From [Mycobacterium] vasticus (GTDB taxonomy: Bacteria; Actinomycetota; Actinomycetes; Mycobacteriales; Mycobacteriaceae): a stretch of DNA of 64,000 nucleotides. Both the position numbers and the translations under genes were made by a program. The notes under the pieces were generated by a model that saw nothing but the letters and a program-made list of their open reading frames with translations, had not been told where the DNA came from and ran no database searches. Where the stretch lies: contig NZ_CP084028.1 of the NCBI RefSeq assembly GCF_020181595.1, positions 3,425,601-3,489,600 on the forward strand, read 5' to 3'. Positions 48,635 through 57,632 of this stretch are shown piece by piece. Numbering within the stretch: the first letter of the stretch is position 1; every line of letters begins with the position of its first letter.

Positions 48635-50235
48635 TCGAGGCGATCCCCGACCGCGACCTGGTGATCCAGGGCGATCAACGTTTCAGCTACGCGCAGATCC
48701 GCGACCGTTCCAACCGGCTCGCGTCCTACCTGCATGCCCAGGGGCTGGGCGCGCACACCCCGCGCTCAGAGCTGGCGGGCCACCAGAGCGGTCAGGATCT
48801 GCTTGGCATCTACGCCTACAACGGCCATGAGTTCATCGAGACCCTGTTCGCGACGTTCCGGGCCAGAGTGGCGCCGTTCAACGTCAACTACCGCTATGTG
48901 AGCAACGAATTGGCTTATCTGCTGGCCGATTCCGGTGCCACCGCACTGGTGTATCACGCCGCGTTCGCCCCCACCCTGGCCGAGGTACTGCCCGATCTGC
49001 CGCAGCTGCGGGTGCTGATCCAGATCGCCGACGAATCCGGCAATCCCCTGCTCGACGGCGCCGTGGATTACGAGACGGCTCTGGCCGAAAGTTCGCCGGA
49101 GCCGCCGCCGTCACAGCCCAGCCCCGACGACCTCTATGTGCTCTACACCGGTGGCACCACCGGGATGCCCAAGGGCGTGCTCTGGCGTCAGCACGACATC
49201 TTCATGGGCTCCTTCGGTGGCCGCAATATCATGACCGGCGATGCGGTCAGCTGCGTCGATGACATCGTGGGCCCGGTCCGGGCCAACCCCGGCGTCAAGC
49301 TGATGATCCTGCCGCCGCTGATCCACGGCGCGGCGCAGTGGGCGGTGATGACCGCGATCAACACCGGCCAGACCCTGGTATTCCCTTCTGTCGTCGACCA
49401 TTTCGACGCCGACGACGTGGTGCGCACCATCGAGCGCGAGAAGGTGCTGTCGGTGACCGTGGTCGGCGACGCCATGACCCGACCGTTGATCGCGGCGATC
49501 CAGCAGGGCAGCGCCGACGTGTCGTCACTGATGGTGGTGGCCAACGGGGGCGCACTGCTCACGCCGTACGTCAAGCAGCAGGTGGTCGAGACGCTGCCCG
49601 GCGCGATGGTGATCGACGGGGTCGGGTCGTCGGAGACCGGCGCCCAGATGCGGCACATGTCGACCTCAGGCGCGGTCTCCACCGGAACCTTCGGTGCCGG
49701 TCCGGACACCTGCGTGGTGGCCGAGGACCTGAGCTCGGTGCTCGAACCCGGGCACGACGGTCTGGGTTGGCTGGGACAGCGCGGCTGTGTTCCGTTGGGC
49801 TACAAGGGCGATGCAGCCAAGACCGCCGCGACGTTCCCGGTGATCGACGGGGTGCGCTACGCCGTCCCGGGCGACCGGGCCCGGCATCTGCCCGACGGAT
49901 CGGTCGAGTTGCTGGGCCGCGACTCGGTGACGATCAACTCCGGCGGGGAGAAGATCTTCGCCGAGGAGGTCGAGACCGCGATCGCCTCGCATCCGGCGGT
50001 GGCCGATGTGGTGGTGGCCGGCCGGCCCAGCGAACGCTGGGGGCAGGAAGTGGTGGCCGTGGTCGCCCTCGCCGACGGGGCGTCGGCCACCGCCGCCGAA
50101 CTGATCGAGCACACGGGCGGATCACTGGCCCGCTACAAGTTGCCCAAGGCGGTCGTGTTCCGGCCGGTGATCGTGCGCAGCCCGGCCGGCAAGGCCGACT
50201 ACCGGTGGGCCCGCGAGCAGGCCGAGCAGGGCTAG
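48586..50235 (+). CDS. Acyl-CoA synthetase (FadD-type)
   Basis: A 549-residue adenylate-forming ligase. The P-loop is YTGGTTGMPKGVLWR, A5-type motif DGVGSSETG, A7 region YAVPGDRARHLPDGSVELLGRDSVTINSGGEKIF and the C-terminal Lys in SPAGKADYRW. The NVNYRYVSNELAYLL part resembles FadD19-like steroid side-chain ligases, an impression only. It would activate a carboxylic acid with ATP and CoA. GTG at 48586 overlaps the preceding gene by 49 bases. It ends four bases into the convergent aldehyde dehydrogenase. Confidence 0.9.
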   Translation: MASPAQFTVPEVFDAVVEAIPDRDLVIQGDQRFSYAQIRDRSNRLASYLHAQGLGAHTPRSELAGHQSGQDLLGIYAYNGHEFIETLFATFRARVAPFNVNYRYVSNELAYLLADSGATALVYHAAFAPTLAEVLPDLPQLRVLIQIADESGNPLLDGAVDYETALAESSPEPPPSQPSPDDLYVLYTGGTTGMPKGVLWRQHDIFMGSFGGRNIMTGDAVSCVDDIVGPVRANPGVKLMILPPLIHGAAQWAVMTAINTGQTLVFPSVVDHFDADDVVRTIEREKVLSVTVVGDAMTRPLIAAIQQGSADVSSLMVVANGGALLTPYVKQQVVETLPGAMVIDGVGSSETGAQMRHMSTSGAVSTGTFGAGPDTCVVAEDLSSVLEPGHDGLGWLGQRGCVPLGYKGDAAKTAATFPVIDGVRYAVPGDRARHLPDGSVELLGRDSVTINSGGEKIFAEEVETAIASHPAVADVVVAGRPSERWGQEVVAVVALADGASATAAELIEHTGGSLARYKLPKAVVFRPVIVRSPAGKADYRWAREQAEQG

Positions 50236-51677
50236 CGCTTTTTCAGCCGCCGGCGGGTCTTGTTGCGCGCCCGGCGCAGCATGACGTCGGTGTAGCGCTG
50301 CATCGACGGCTTGAACGGCGGTGCGGCGGTTCCGGTCAGGCTGAACGGCAGGTCGGAGCCGACCACGGTCCGGTGGTGGCTGAACGCGTCGAAACCCGCC
50401 TTGCCGTGATAGGCGCCCATCCCGCTGCGCCCGACTCCGCCGAACGGTGCGTCGGCCGGAATCATGTGCGCGGCAAAGTCATTGCGGGCCACTCCGCCGC
50501 TTCGGGTGCGGCGCACGAAGTCCCGGAAGTTCTTGCCGCCGGGGCCGAACCAGTAAGCCACCAGTGGCGCGGGGCGGGCGTTGATCTGATCGATCGCCTC
50601 GTCGAGACTGCGGTACGGCTGCACCGCCAGCACCGGTCCGAAGATCTCCTCCTCGGCGATGCGCATGCTCGCATCGATGTTGCGCACGATGGTCGGCGCG
50701 ATCTTGCGGGTGGCGCGGTCGGGCAACACCTCCCCTTCGGGTGCTACGGCCTCCACCAGCGCCCCGCGTTCGGCCGCGTCGTCGATCAGGCCCAGCACCC
50801 GATCGAAGTTGGCCTCGTTGACACTCGAGCAGTAGTCGCCGTTGGCGATGATGGTCGGGAACATCTCCCGCAGCGTGGCTCGGGCGGTGTCGACGAAAGC
50901 CTCCACGTCGTGCTCGGGCACCAGAACGTAGTCGGGGCACACGCAGACCTGGCCGCCGTTGACCATCCGGGCCGTGGCGATCCGCTTCGCCGAGCGCGCG
51001 ATGTCGGCGTCGGGTGCGACGACGACGGGATTCTTCCCGCCCAGCTCCAAGGTCACCGGCACCAGATTGTCGGCCGCGGCGCGCTGCACCAGCGCGCCCA
51101 CCGCGGGCGATCCGGTGAAGAACATGTGGTCGAACGGCAGTCCCGCGAACTCGGCCGCCACCGCGGCCCCGCCGGTGACGACGACGAGTTCGTCGTCGGC
51201 GAAGTAGGACGGCGCGAGTTGCTTCAGCAATTCACCTGTGTGCGCGGTGATCTCGGACATCTTGATCATCACCCGATTTCCCGCCGCGAACGCCGCCGCC
51301 GCCGGCACCACCACCAGCTGAAGCGGAAAGTTCCACGGGCCGATGATCCCGACCACGCCCAGCGGGCTGGGCTGAACCTCGGCCCGTAACCCGGCCAGTC
51401 GAGCCGCCCGCATCAGTTTGGGCGACCGCATCCATTGCCGGACATGGGATCTGGTGTGCTCGATCACCGGGATCATGCCGACCAGCTCGGTGGCCAACGA
51501 CGCGGCCCGCGACCGGGTGCCGAAATCCTGCGCCATCGCCTCGACCAAGGCGTCGGTGTTGTCCAGCACCAGAGCTACCAGCCGGTCGATCCGGTTGCGC
51601 CTCACGGCCGCATCGGGCGGCCCGTCGGCGACGAAGGACCGGCGTTGGGCCTCCAGCAGGTCGCGCAGTTCGGTCAC
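50232..51677 (-). CDS. Aldehyde dehydrogenase (coniferyl-aldehyde type)
   Basis: A 481-residue class 3-like ALDH. The catalytic Cys is in NGGQVCVCPDYV and the general-base Glu in VTLELGGKNPV; the Asn is in IGPWNFPL. It lacks an N-terminal targeting signal and ends with a basic tail (RRARNKTRRRLKKR). It oxidises an aldehyde to an acid, which the neighbouring CoA ligase could then activate. It overlaps the upstream dehydrogenase gene by four bases. Confidence 0.92.
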   Translation of the reverse strand: MTELRDLLEAQRRSFVADGPPDAAVRRNRIDRLVALVLDNTDALVEAMAQDFGTRSRAASLATELVGMIPVIEHTRSHVRQWMRSPKLMRAARLAGLRAEVQPSPLGVVGIIGPWNFPLQLVVVPAAAAFAAGNRVMIKMSEITAHTGELLKQLAPSYFADDELVVVTGGAAVAAEFAGLPFDHMFFTGSPAVGALVQRAAADNLVPVTLELGGKNPVVVAPDADIARSAKRIATARMVNGGQVCVCPDYVLVPEHDVEAFVDTARATLREMFPTIIANGDYCSSVNEANFDRVLGLIDDAAERGALVEAVAPEGEVLPDRATRKIAPTIVRNIDASMRIAEEEIFGPVLAVQPYRSLDEAIDQINARPAPLVAYWFGPGGKNFRDFVRRTRSGGVARNDFAAHMIPADAPFGGVGRSGMGAYHGKAGFDAFSHHRTVVGSDLPFSLTGTAAPPFKPSMQRYTDVMLRRARNKTRRRLKKR

Positions 51678-52492
51678 GACAGATCCAGCAGCCCGGTCTC
51701 GGCGACCGTGCGCAGCTGGCCCAGCTCCACACCCCGGTCCGCGGCCGCCTCGATACAGGCGGCCACATCCTTGCGCATGAACGGCGCAACGACTTTCCCG
51801 AAACTGTCGACTCCCCCGGCCGACTGCACGTAGGAGGCGGCCTTGCTGCCGCCGCTGCAGTGCGCAAGCACCGCGAACAGGCTGGCATCGGGGACGCCGA
51901 GGTTCTTCGCCAGCTCCACCGCGGCCGCGACCAGTTGCGCGTTGGAGGCGAACAGCACGTTGTTGATGAGTTTGAGGTTCAGTGCGGTGCCCAGGGCGCC
52001 GGTGGTGATCACCGGATCGGCGTAGGCGCTCAGCACGTCGCGGGCGCGGGCCACCGCGTCATCGGGGCCGCCGAGCAGCACGGTCAGCGTTCCCGCGGCG
52101 ATGTCGTGGGCGCCGCCGCTGACCGGCGCATCGACCAGCACCGGCCCGTCGGGAAACTCCGCGATCAGGTCGGTCAGTGTGCTGACCGTCCCGGTGGTGT
52201 GCGACACCACGATCGTTCCGGGTTCGGCTGTCGCCATCAGCCCATCGGGTCCGCCCGCGACCTCACGCAGCTGGGCGTCGGAGAACAGGCAGCTGATCAC
52301 GATGTCGGCGCCGCGGGCGGCAGCGGCCACCGAGTCCACCGCCACGGCGCCGAGGGCCGCCAGTTGCTCACGCACCTCGGCGCGGCGGGCGTACACCTGC
52401 ACGCGGTACCCGGCGCCGAGAAGGCGGCGCACCATGGGCTCACCCATCTGGCCGGCGCCGACAAACCCGACGACCTTGCCCGTTGTGCTCAT
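51674..52492 (-). CDS. NAD(P)-dependent beta-hydroxyacid dehydrogenase
   Basis: A 272-residue 3-hydroxyisobutyrate dehydrogenase-family protein. The Rossmann motif is GFVGAGQMGEPMVRRLL, the substrate motif DAPVSGGAHDIAAGTLTV, and the catalytic Lys is in LNLKLINNVLFASN. It would oxidise a beta-hydroxy acid or reduce a semialdehyde. ATG 52492; it forms a two-gene operon with the aldehyde dehydrogenase and is divergent from the SDR at 52618 across a paired TTACNGTNG site. Confidence 0.9.
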   Translation of the reverse strand: MSTTGKVVGFVGAGQMGEPMVRRLLGAGYRVQVYARRAEVREQLAALGAVAVDSVAAAARGADIVISCLFSDAQLREVAGGPDGLMATAEPGTIVVSHTTGTVSTLTDLIAEFPDGPVLVDAPVSGGAHDIAAGTLTVLLGGPDDAVARARDVLSAYADPVITTGALGTALNLKLINNVLFASNAQLVAAAVELAKNLGVPDASLFAVLAHCSGGSKAASYVQSAGGVDSFGKVVAPFMRKDVAACIEAAADRGVELGQLRTVAETGLLDLS

Positions 52493-52565
52493 TCTCGGCT
52501 CCTCAAAGCGGCTTTCGGCTCTCCGGTGGTGGCAACCGTAGCATTGTCCACCAGCGCCGAATTAG

Positions 52566-52586
52566 TTACAGTCGAGCTTACTGTCG
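52566..52586. promoter_or_regulatory. TTACNGTAA-type candidate operator, site 2
   Basis: TTACAGTCG (52566-52574) and TTACTGTCG (52578-52586), start-to-start 12 bp, in the 125-bp gap between divergent dehydrogenase genes. Confidence 0.6.
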
Positions 52587-52617
52587 TCTTTTCGGGTACG
52601 CCAGAAAGCTGGTGAGG

Positions 52618-53403
52618 ATGAACAACCCGCAGCGCAAGGTGGTAGTTGTCGGCGCAGGCTCGGGAATCGGTGCCGCAACGGCCGCGCACTTCCACGCACG
52701 CGGCGATTACGTGCTGGCCGTCGACGTGCGCCCCCAGCAGACGCCGGCGTCGCAGCATGCCTGTTGCGATCTCCGGGATCCCGACGCCATCACCGAGTTC
52801 ACGGGCGGGATCGGCGACGACTGGGATCTGCTCGCCCATGTCGCCGGTGTGCCCGGAACCGCACCGGCGGCCGACGTGCTCACCATCAACTACCTGGGTA
52901 TGCGGCTGATGACCGAGGGCATGCTGCCACGACTGCGCTCCGGCGGCGCGGTGGTTGCGGTGGCGTCCACGGCAGCGCTCGGTTGGCAACAGCGCATCGA
53001 GACCCTCAACGGGTTGCTCGCGACGACCGACGCCGAGTCCGTGGTGCGCTGGCAGGCCGGGCAGGACCCCGCCTTCCCTGTGTACACCACGTCCAAGCAG
53101 GCGATGATCCTCTACGCGAAGCGACGGGCCGCGACCGCACGAGCCGAGTACGGCGTGCGGATCAACACGGTGAGCCCGGGCCCGGTGCAGACTCCGATCC
53201 TGCCCGACTTCGAGCAGACCATGGGCAAGGAGATGCTCGACACCGTGCGCGCCACCGTGGGCCGGCACGCCGGGGTCGACGACATCGTGCCGGTCATCGA
53301 TTTCCTGGGTTCCCCGGACGCCGGCTGGATCACCGGCCAGGACATCCACGTCGACGGCGGTTTCGTCACTTCGATCACCGCCGGTACCCCCATCAGCGCC
53401 TGA
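52618..53403 (+). CDS. Short-chain dehydrogenase (3-alpha-HSD / coniferyl alcohol dehydrogenase-like)
   Basis: A 261-residue classical SDR. Cofactor motif VVGAGSGIGAATA, catalytic Ser in AVASTAALG, Tyr and Lys in YTTSKQA, and NTVSPGPVQTPIL. The 25-residue insert between the Ser and Tyr strands (RIETLNGLLATTDAESVVRWQAG) is like that of Comamonas 3-alpha-hydroxysteroid dehydrogenase, as I remember it. It starts an operon with a P450 at 53421. A steroid, terpene or aromatic alcohol is a fair guess for the substrate. Confidence 0.88.
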   Translation: MNNPQRKVVVVGAGSGIGAATAAHFHARGDYVLAVDVRPQQTPASQHACCDLRDPDAITEFTGGIGDDWDLLAHVAGVPGTAPAADVLTINYLGMRLMTEGMLPRLRSGGAVVAVASTAALGWQQRIETLNGLLATTDAESVVRWQAGQDPAFPVYTTSKQAMILYAKRRAATARAEYGVRINTVSPGPVQTPILPDFEQTMGKEMLDTVRATVGRHAGVDDIVPVIDFLGSPDAGWITGQDIHVDGGFVTSITAGTPISA

Positions 53404-53420
53404 GGCCACGAGAGGACACC

Positions 53421-54701
53421 ATGACCCTGGATTCATCCGCCGATGCACCCGCGTCGCCCTACCCCTACCACCCAATGGACATCTCCGACCCGGACTTCTG
53501 GGGTAACAGCTTCCGCAGTCGGGACGACACGTTCGCTGTCCTGCGCGGGGAGCCGGGGTTGACGTGGCACCGGCCCATTCCGGCGGTCTTCCCACACCAG
53601 GAGACCGGGTACTGGGCGGCCACCCGGCACGCCGACATCAAGTTCATCAGCCAGCACGAAGAACTGTTCTGCTCCAGCCAAGGCGTCAGCGTCGACCCGA
53701 TGCCGGCCGAGATCCAGCGCAACATGACGTTCTTTCTGGCGATGGACCCGCCGGATCACACCCGCTACCGCAAGCTGATCAGCTCGGGTTTCACTCCCCG
53801 GCAGGTCCGTCGCACCGAGGAGCAGATCAAGACCAACGCCCGCGGCATCGTCGACGACCTGCTGACACGGTTGCGCAGCGGCGACCAGATCGACTTCGTC
53901 GCAAGCTGTTCCGGGCAGCTGCCGATGCGCACCATCTCCGACATGATCGGCATCGATCCCGCCGACCAGGAGAAGGTCGCCTACGCCGCGGAATGTCTGT
54001 TCAGCGGCAGCGACGACGAATACGCCTCCCTGGAGGAACGAGCCGTACACGTCATGACACAACTGGGTGTGCTGTCGGACTCCGGCGTCGAACTGGCCCG
54101 GCGGCGCCGCACCGAACCGCACGACGACCTGATGACCGAACTTGTCAACGCCGAGGTCGACGGCCACCGGCTCACCGACGACGAACTCGGCTCGTTCATG
54201 GTGCTGCTGGGTTCGGCGGGCAACGACACCACCAAGCAGGCCACCACGCATGCGTTCAAGGCATTGGTCGATCACCCCGAGCAGCGCGCCTGGCTGCTGG
54301 CGGACTTCGACAACCGTATCGACGCCGCGATCGAGGAATTCGTGCGCTGGGCCACGCCGGTGCTCGCCTTCGCCCGGCACGCCGTAGTGGACACCGAGGT
54401 GGCCGGCACCCCGATCAAGGCCGGCGAGAAGGTGGCGCTGTTCTACTGCTCGGCCAACCGCGACGAGGCGGTGTTCGACCGGCCGCACGAGTTCGACATC
54501 ACCCGGACTGCCAACCCGCACCTGGGTTTCGGCGGCGGCGGCGCGCACTACTGCCTGGGCACCCACGTCGCCCGGATGGAACTGCGGCATCTGTTCCATG
54601 AGCTTTTGACCCGCCTGCCGGCGGTGACGCTCGGTGAGCCGGAGTATCTGCAGAGCACTTTCGTGCACGGCATCAAGCGGATGCCGATCAGTCTGGCCTG
54701 A
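53421..54701 (+). CDS. Cytochrome P450 (CYP124/125/142-like clan)
   Basis: A 426-residue P450. I-helix GSAGNDTTK, E-x-x-R in EEFVRW and heme loop FGGGGAHYCLGTHVARM. The heme loop and the PRQVRRTEEQI segment resemble mycobacterial sterol and branched-lipid hydroxylases. ATG at 53421 has AGAGGA upstream and follows the SDR stop by 17 bases. The longer frame upstream is antisense-like and unrelated. It would hydroxylate a hydrophobic substrate; a ferredoxin partner is not in the window. Confidence 0.9.
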   Translation: MTLDSSADAPASPYPYHPMDISDPDFWGNSFRSRDDTFAVLRGEPGLTWHRPIPAVFPHQETGYWAATRHADIKFISQHEELFCSSQGVSVDPMPAEIQRNMTFFLAMDPPDHTRYRKLISSGFTPRQVRRTEEQIKTNARGIVDDLLTRLRSGDQIDFVASCSGQLPMRTISDMIGIDPADQEKVAYAAECLFSGSDDEYASLEERAVHVMTQLGVLSDSGVELARRRRTEPHDDLMTELVNAEVDGHRLTDDELGSFMVLLGSAGNDTTKQATTHAFKALVDHPEQRAWLLADFDNRIDAAIEEFVRWATPVLAFARHAVVDTEVAGTPIKAGEKVALFYCSANRDEAVFDRPHEFDITRTANPHLGFGGGGAHYCLGTHVARMELRHLFHELLTRLPAVTLGEPEYLQSTFVHGIKRMPISLA

Positions 54702-54726
54702 CGCTGGCCTACGACTGTCATATCGT

Positions 54727-54747
54727 TTACTGTAACTATTACAGTAG
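54727..54747. promoter_or_regulatory. TTACNGTAA-type candidate operator, site 3
   Basis: A perfect TTACTGTAA (54727-54735) and TTACAGTAG (54739-54747), start-to-start 12 bp, in the 74-bp gap before the second P450. The span reads as a longer inverted repeat TACTGTAA-CTA-TTACAGTA. Confidence 0.7.
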
Positions 54748-54775
54748 ATAACTCCGCCCGATTGGGAGGTCCGCC

Positions 54776-55990
54776 GTGGACAGTCAGCTCGACGACGCCC
54801 ATGCCGTGCTCGACAAGCCGGCCGGCTACCTGCGTGACCCCTACCCGTACTTCCGGGAGCAGCGCGGTCGAGCCGGCGTCTTCGGCGGCACCGTGATGGA
54901 TTATTCGAAGACTCCGGCATCACTGCGGCCCGAAACCCAGTACGCCGCGGTGTCCTTCGAGGCGGTGAACCAGGTTTTCCGCGAAGCGGATTCGTTCAAC
55001 TCGCACATCTACGACGTCACGATCGGACTGTTCCTCGGCCCCACCATCCTGGCCATGGAGGGCGAGAAGCACCGCAAGCACCGCAACCTGGTCTCCTCAG
55101 CGTTCAAGCGGAAGTCGCTGGCGCACTGGGAACCCGCGGTGGTGCGACCGGTGTGCACCGCGCTGATCGACGAGTTCGTCGACGCCGGCAGCGCCGATCT
55201 GGTGCACGACTTCGCGTTCGAGTTCCCCACCCGGGTCATCTCCAAGCTGCTCGGCCTGCCCGAGGAGGACCTGCCGTGGTTCCGGCAGCGCTCGCTGGAG
55301 TTGATCAGCTACACCGTGGACTATCAGAGCGCCTTCAGTTCGTCGGCGGCGCTGAAGGACTACTTCCTAGCCCAGATGGACAAGCGCAAGTCGCATCCGA
55401 CCTCAGACATCATCGGGGATCTGGTCACCGCGGAGGTCGACGGCGAGAAGCTCACCGACGAGGCCATCTACTCGTTCCTGCGACTGCTGCTTCCGGCCGG
55501 GCTCGAGACCACCTACCGGGCCACCAGCAACCTGCTGTATCTGCTGCTGACGCATCCCGACCAGTTCGCCGCGGTGCGCGCCGACCACGACCTGATCGGT
55601 GCCGCCATCGAGGAGGGGCTGCGGTATGAGACCCCGCTGACCACCGTGCAGCGCACCGCGATCCGCGACACCGAGGTGGCCGGCGTCCCCATTCCCGCCG
55701 GCGCGGTGGTCGATGTCTGTATCGGCTCGGCCAACCGCGACGAGACGCGCTGGGAGCGCCCCGAGGAGTTCGACATCTTCCGGAAGTGGATCCCGCACAT
55801 CACGTTTGCCGCCGGCGAGCACACGTGTATGGGGTTGCACCTGGCCCGGATGGAGATGCGGGTGGCCATGGAATGCCTGTTGGGCCGCCTGGCCGACATC
55901 GAGCTGGTCACCGACGGCGACCCGCACATCTACGGCCAGCCGTTCCGCTCGCCGCGTCGGCTTCCGGTGACGTTCTCCGCCAAGGGCTGA
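54776..55990 (+). CDS. Cytochrome P450
   Basis: A 404-residue P450. The I-helix motif is AGLETT, E-x-x-R lies in EEGLRY and the heme loop is FAAGEHTCMGLHLARM. It is different from its neighbour. GTG at 54776 has GGGAGG six bases upstream. Its own operator suggests a separate promoter from the SDR-P450 pair. The end is four bases from the convergent aldehyde dehydrogenase stop. The substrate is unknown. Confidence 0.9.
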   Translation: MDSQLDDAHAVLDKPAGYLRDPYPYFREQRGRAGVFGGTVMDYSKTPASLRPETQYAAVSFEAVNQVFREADSFNSHIYDVTIGLFLGPTILAMEGEKHRKHRNLVSSAFKRKSLAHWEPAVVRPVCTALIDEFVDAGSADLVHDFAFEFPTRVISKLLGLPEEDLPWFRQRSLELISYTVDYQSAFSSSAALKDYFLAQMDKRKSHPTSDIIGDLVTAEVDGEKLTDEAIYSFLRLLLPAGLETTYRATSNLLYLLLTHPDQFAAVRADHDLIGAAIEEGLRYETPLTTVQRTAIRDTEVAGVPIPAGAVVDVCIGSANRDETRWERPEEFDIFRKWIPHITFAAGEHTCMGLHLARMEMRVAMECLLGRLADIELVTDGDPHIYGQPFRSPRRLPVTFSAKG

Positions 55991-55993
55991 CCC

Positions 55994-57532
55994 TCACCCC
56001 TGGCGCGGCCGGCGGTATCCGATCGTCTTGGTCTCCAGGTACTGTGCGAACCCCTCGATCCCGCACTGCCTGCCCACACCGCTGCTCTTGAAGCCACCGA
56101 ACGGGGCGTCCGCGCCGTAGTACATGCCGCCGTTGACGCCGATCGCCCCGGTGCGCACCCGCCGGGCGATCGACATCGCGCGTTCGGCCGACGCCGAGAC
56201 GACCGCACCGGCCAGACCGAACGGGCTGTCGTTGGCGATCCGCACCGCGTCGTCGTCATCGGCGAACGGCATGATCACCAGCACCGGACCGAACACCTCT
56301 TCGCGCGCGATCGCCGCGTTGTTGTCGACGCCGACGATCACGGTGGGCGCCACATAGTGACCGCCCGCCAGGTAGTCGGGAAGCGCATCGTATGAGCTTC
56401 CGCCCGTGGTGATCTCGGCTCCGTCGGCCGCGGCCTGTGCGCAGGCGGCAAGCACCCGCTGCTTGGCCGCGGCGCTGATCAGCGGGCCGACCAGGGTCTG
56501 CGGCAGCGCCGGGTCGCCGACGGTCACCGCCGCGAACGCCGCGGTCACCGCGGCGACCACCTCGTCGAACAGCGAGGCGTGCACCAGCATTCGCGACGTC
56601 GCCGCGCAGGCCTGCCCGGCATGCACACAGACCCCGACCGCGCCGGGAATGACCTTGGCCGGGTCGGCGTCGTCCAGCACGATCAGCGCGGACTTGCCGC
56701 CCAGTTCCAAGAAGGTGCGCTTCATCGACTCGGCGCCGGCCCGGGTCAGCAGTTTGCCCACGGCGGTGGACCCGGTGAACGAGACCATGTCCACCCGCGG
56801 GTCGATGCCCAACACCGCTGCGACGTCGTTGGATTCGGTGGTCACCACGTTGACCACCCCGGCGGGGATGTCCGTGTGTTCGGCGATCAGGCGTCCCAGC
56901 CGGGTGGCGTTCCACGGGGTGTGCGGGTCGGGTTTGAGCACGACGGTGTTGCCGGCCGCCAGCGCCGGGCCCAGCTTGTTGAGGATCACCTCGACGGGGA
57001 AGTTGGACGGGGTGATCGCCGCGACCACACCGACCGGTTCCTGGACGACGGTGCGGACGTTGCGGTCGCCGAACAGTCCCCCGCCGTCGAGCGTGCGCTC
57101 CCATTCGAACTCGTCGATCAGCCGTGTGGGGTATCGCAGCCCGTCGGCCAGTGGCCAATCCAGTTGCGCCAGTTGGGTTGTCATCGCCGGACAGCCGACT
57201 TCGGCGATCAGCTCGGTGCGCAGCTCGTCGGACTCGGACTCCAGGGCCGCCTGGAGTTGCTCCAGGCAGTGCCTGCGCAGCGCGCGGTTGGTCGACCAGT
57301 CGGTGTCGTCGAAGGCGTGCCGAGCGGCGCCGATCGCCCGGTCCATGTCAGCACCGTCGGCGTTTGCGGTGGCGCCCAGGATCCGGCCGGTCGCCGGGCT
57401 GAGGTTGTCGAACCGTGCACCGCTGGCGGCGTGCACCAGTTCCCCGGCGATGAGCATGCGCGATTCGGCGCCCTCTGCCGCACGTTCGCCGATATCCACG
57501 CTGGTGATGGCCTGTGCCACTACGTCGGTCAC
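55994..57532 (-). CDS. Aldehyde dehydrogenase
   Basis: A 512-residue NAD(P)+-dependent ALDH. Catalytic Cys in HAGQACAATSRM, Glu in LELGGKSALI and Asn in ITPSNFPVEV. C-terminal APFGGFKSSGVGRQCG is the family oligomerisation block. GTG at 57532 has GGAGGGG six bases upstream. It is divergent from the CaiB-type transferase across a TTACNGTAA-type site. It is a different subfamily from the aldehyde dehydrogenase at 50232, so the two probably act at different steps. Confidence 0.92.
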   Translation of the reverse strand: MTDVVAQAITSVDIGERAAEGAESRMLIAGELVHAASGARFDNLSPATGRILGATANADGADMDRAIGAARHAFDDTDWSTNRALRRHCLEQLQAALESESDELRTELIAEVGCPAMTTQLAQLDWPLADGLRYPTRLIDEFEWERTLDGGGLFGDRNVRTVVQEPVGVVAAITPSNFPVEVILNKLGPALAAGNTVVLKPDPHTPWNATRLGRLIAEHTDIPAGVVNVVTTESNDVAAVLGIDPRVDMVSFTGSTAVGKLLTRAGAESMKRTFLELGGKSALIVLDDADPAKVIPGAVGVCVHAGQACAATSRMLVHASLFDEVVAAVTAAFAAVTVGDPALPQTLVGPLISAAAKQRVLAACAQAAADGAEITTGGSSYDALPDYLAGGHYVAPTVIVGVDNNAAIAREEVFGPVLVIMPFADDDDAVRIANDSPFGLAGAVVSASAERAMSIARRVRTGAIGVNGGMYYGADAPFGGFKSSGVGRQCGIEGFAQYLETKTIGYRRPRQG

Positions 57533-57557
57533 CGGACTCCCCTCCATTTCGGATGCC

Positions 57558-57578
57558 CAACCGTAACCATTACAGTAG
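57558..57578. promoter_or_regulatory. TTACNGTAA-type candidate operator, site 4
   Basis: CAACCGTAA (57558-57566) and TTACAGTAG (57570-57578), start-to-start 12 bp. The second unit overlaps TAGAAT (57576-57581), a perfect -10 for the plus-strand CoA-transferase. Confidence 0.6.
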
Positions 57579-57632
57579 AATACTTCAATTGGTTCTGAGT
57601 CGGTTCGCACGCCCGAGCAGGAGCGCACAGAG

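Noticed and set aside
49338..51389. A 683-codon plus-strand frame across the acyl-CoA synthetase and aldehyde dehydrogenase
   Set aside because: It runs through two genes in other frames and gives Arg/Gly-rich sequence without motifs.
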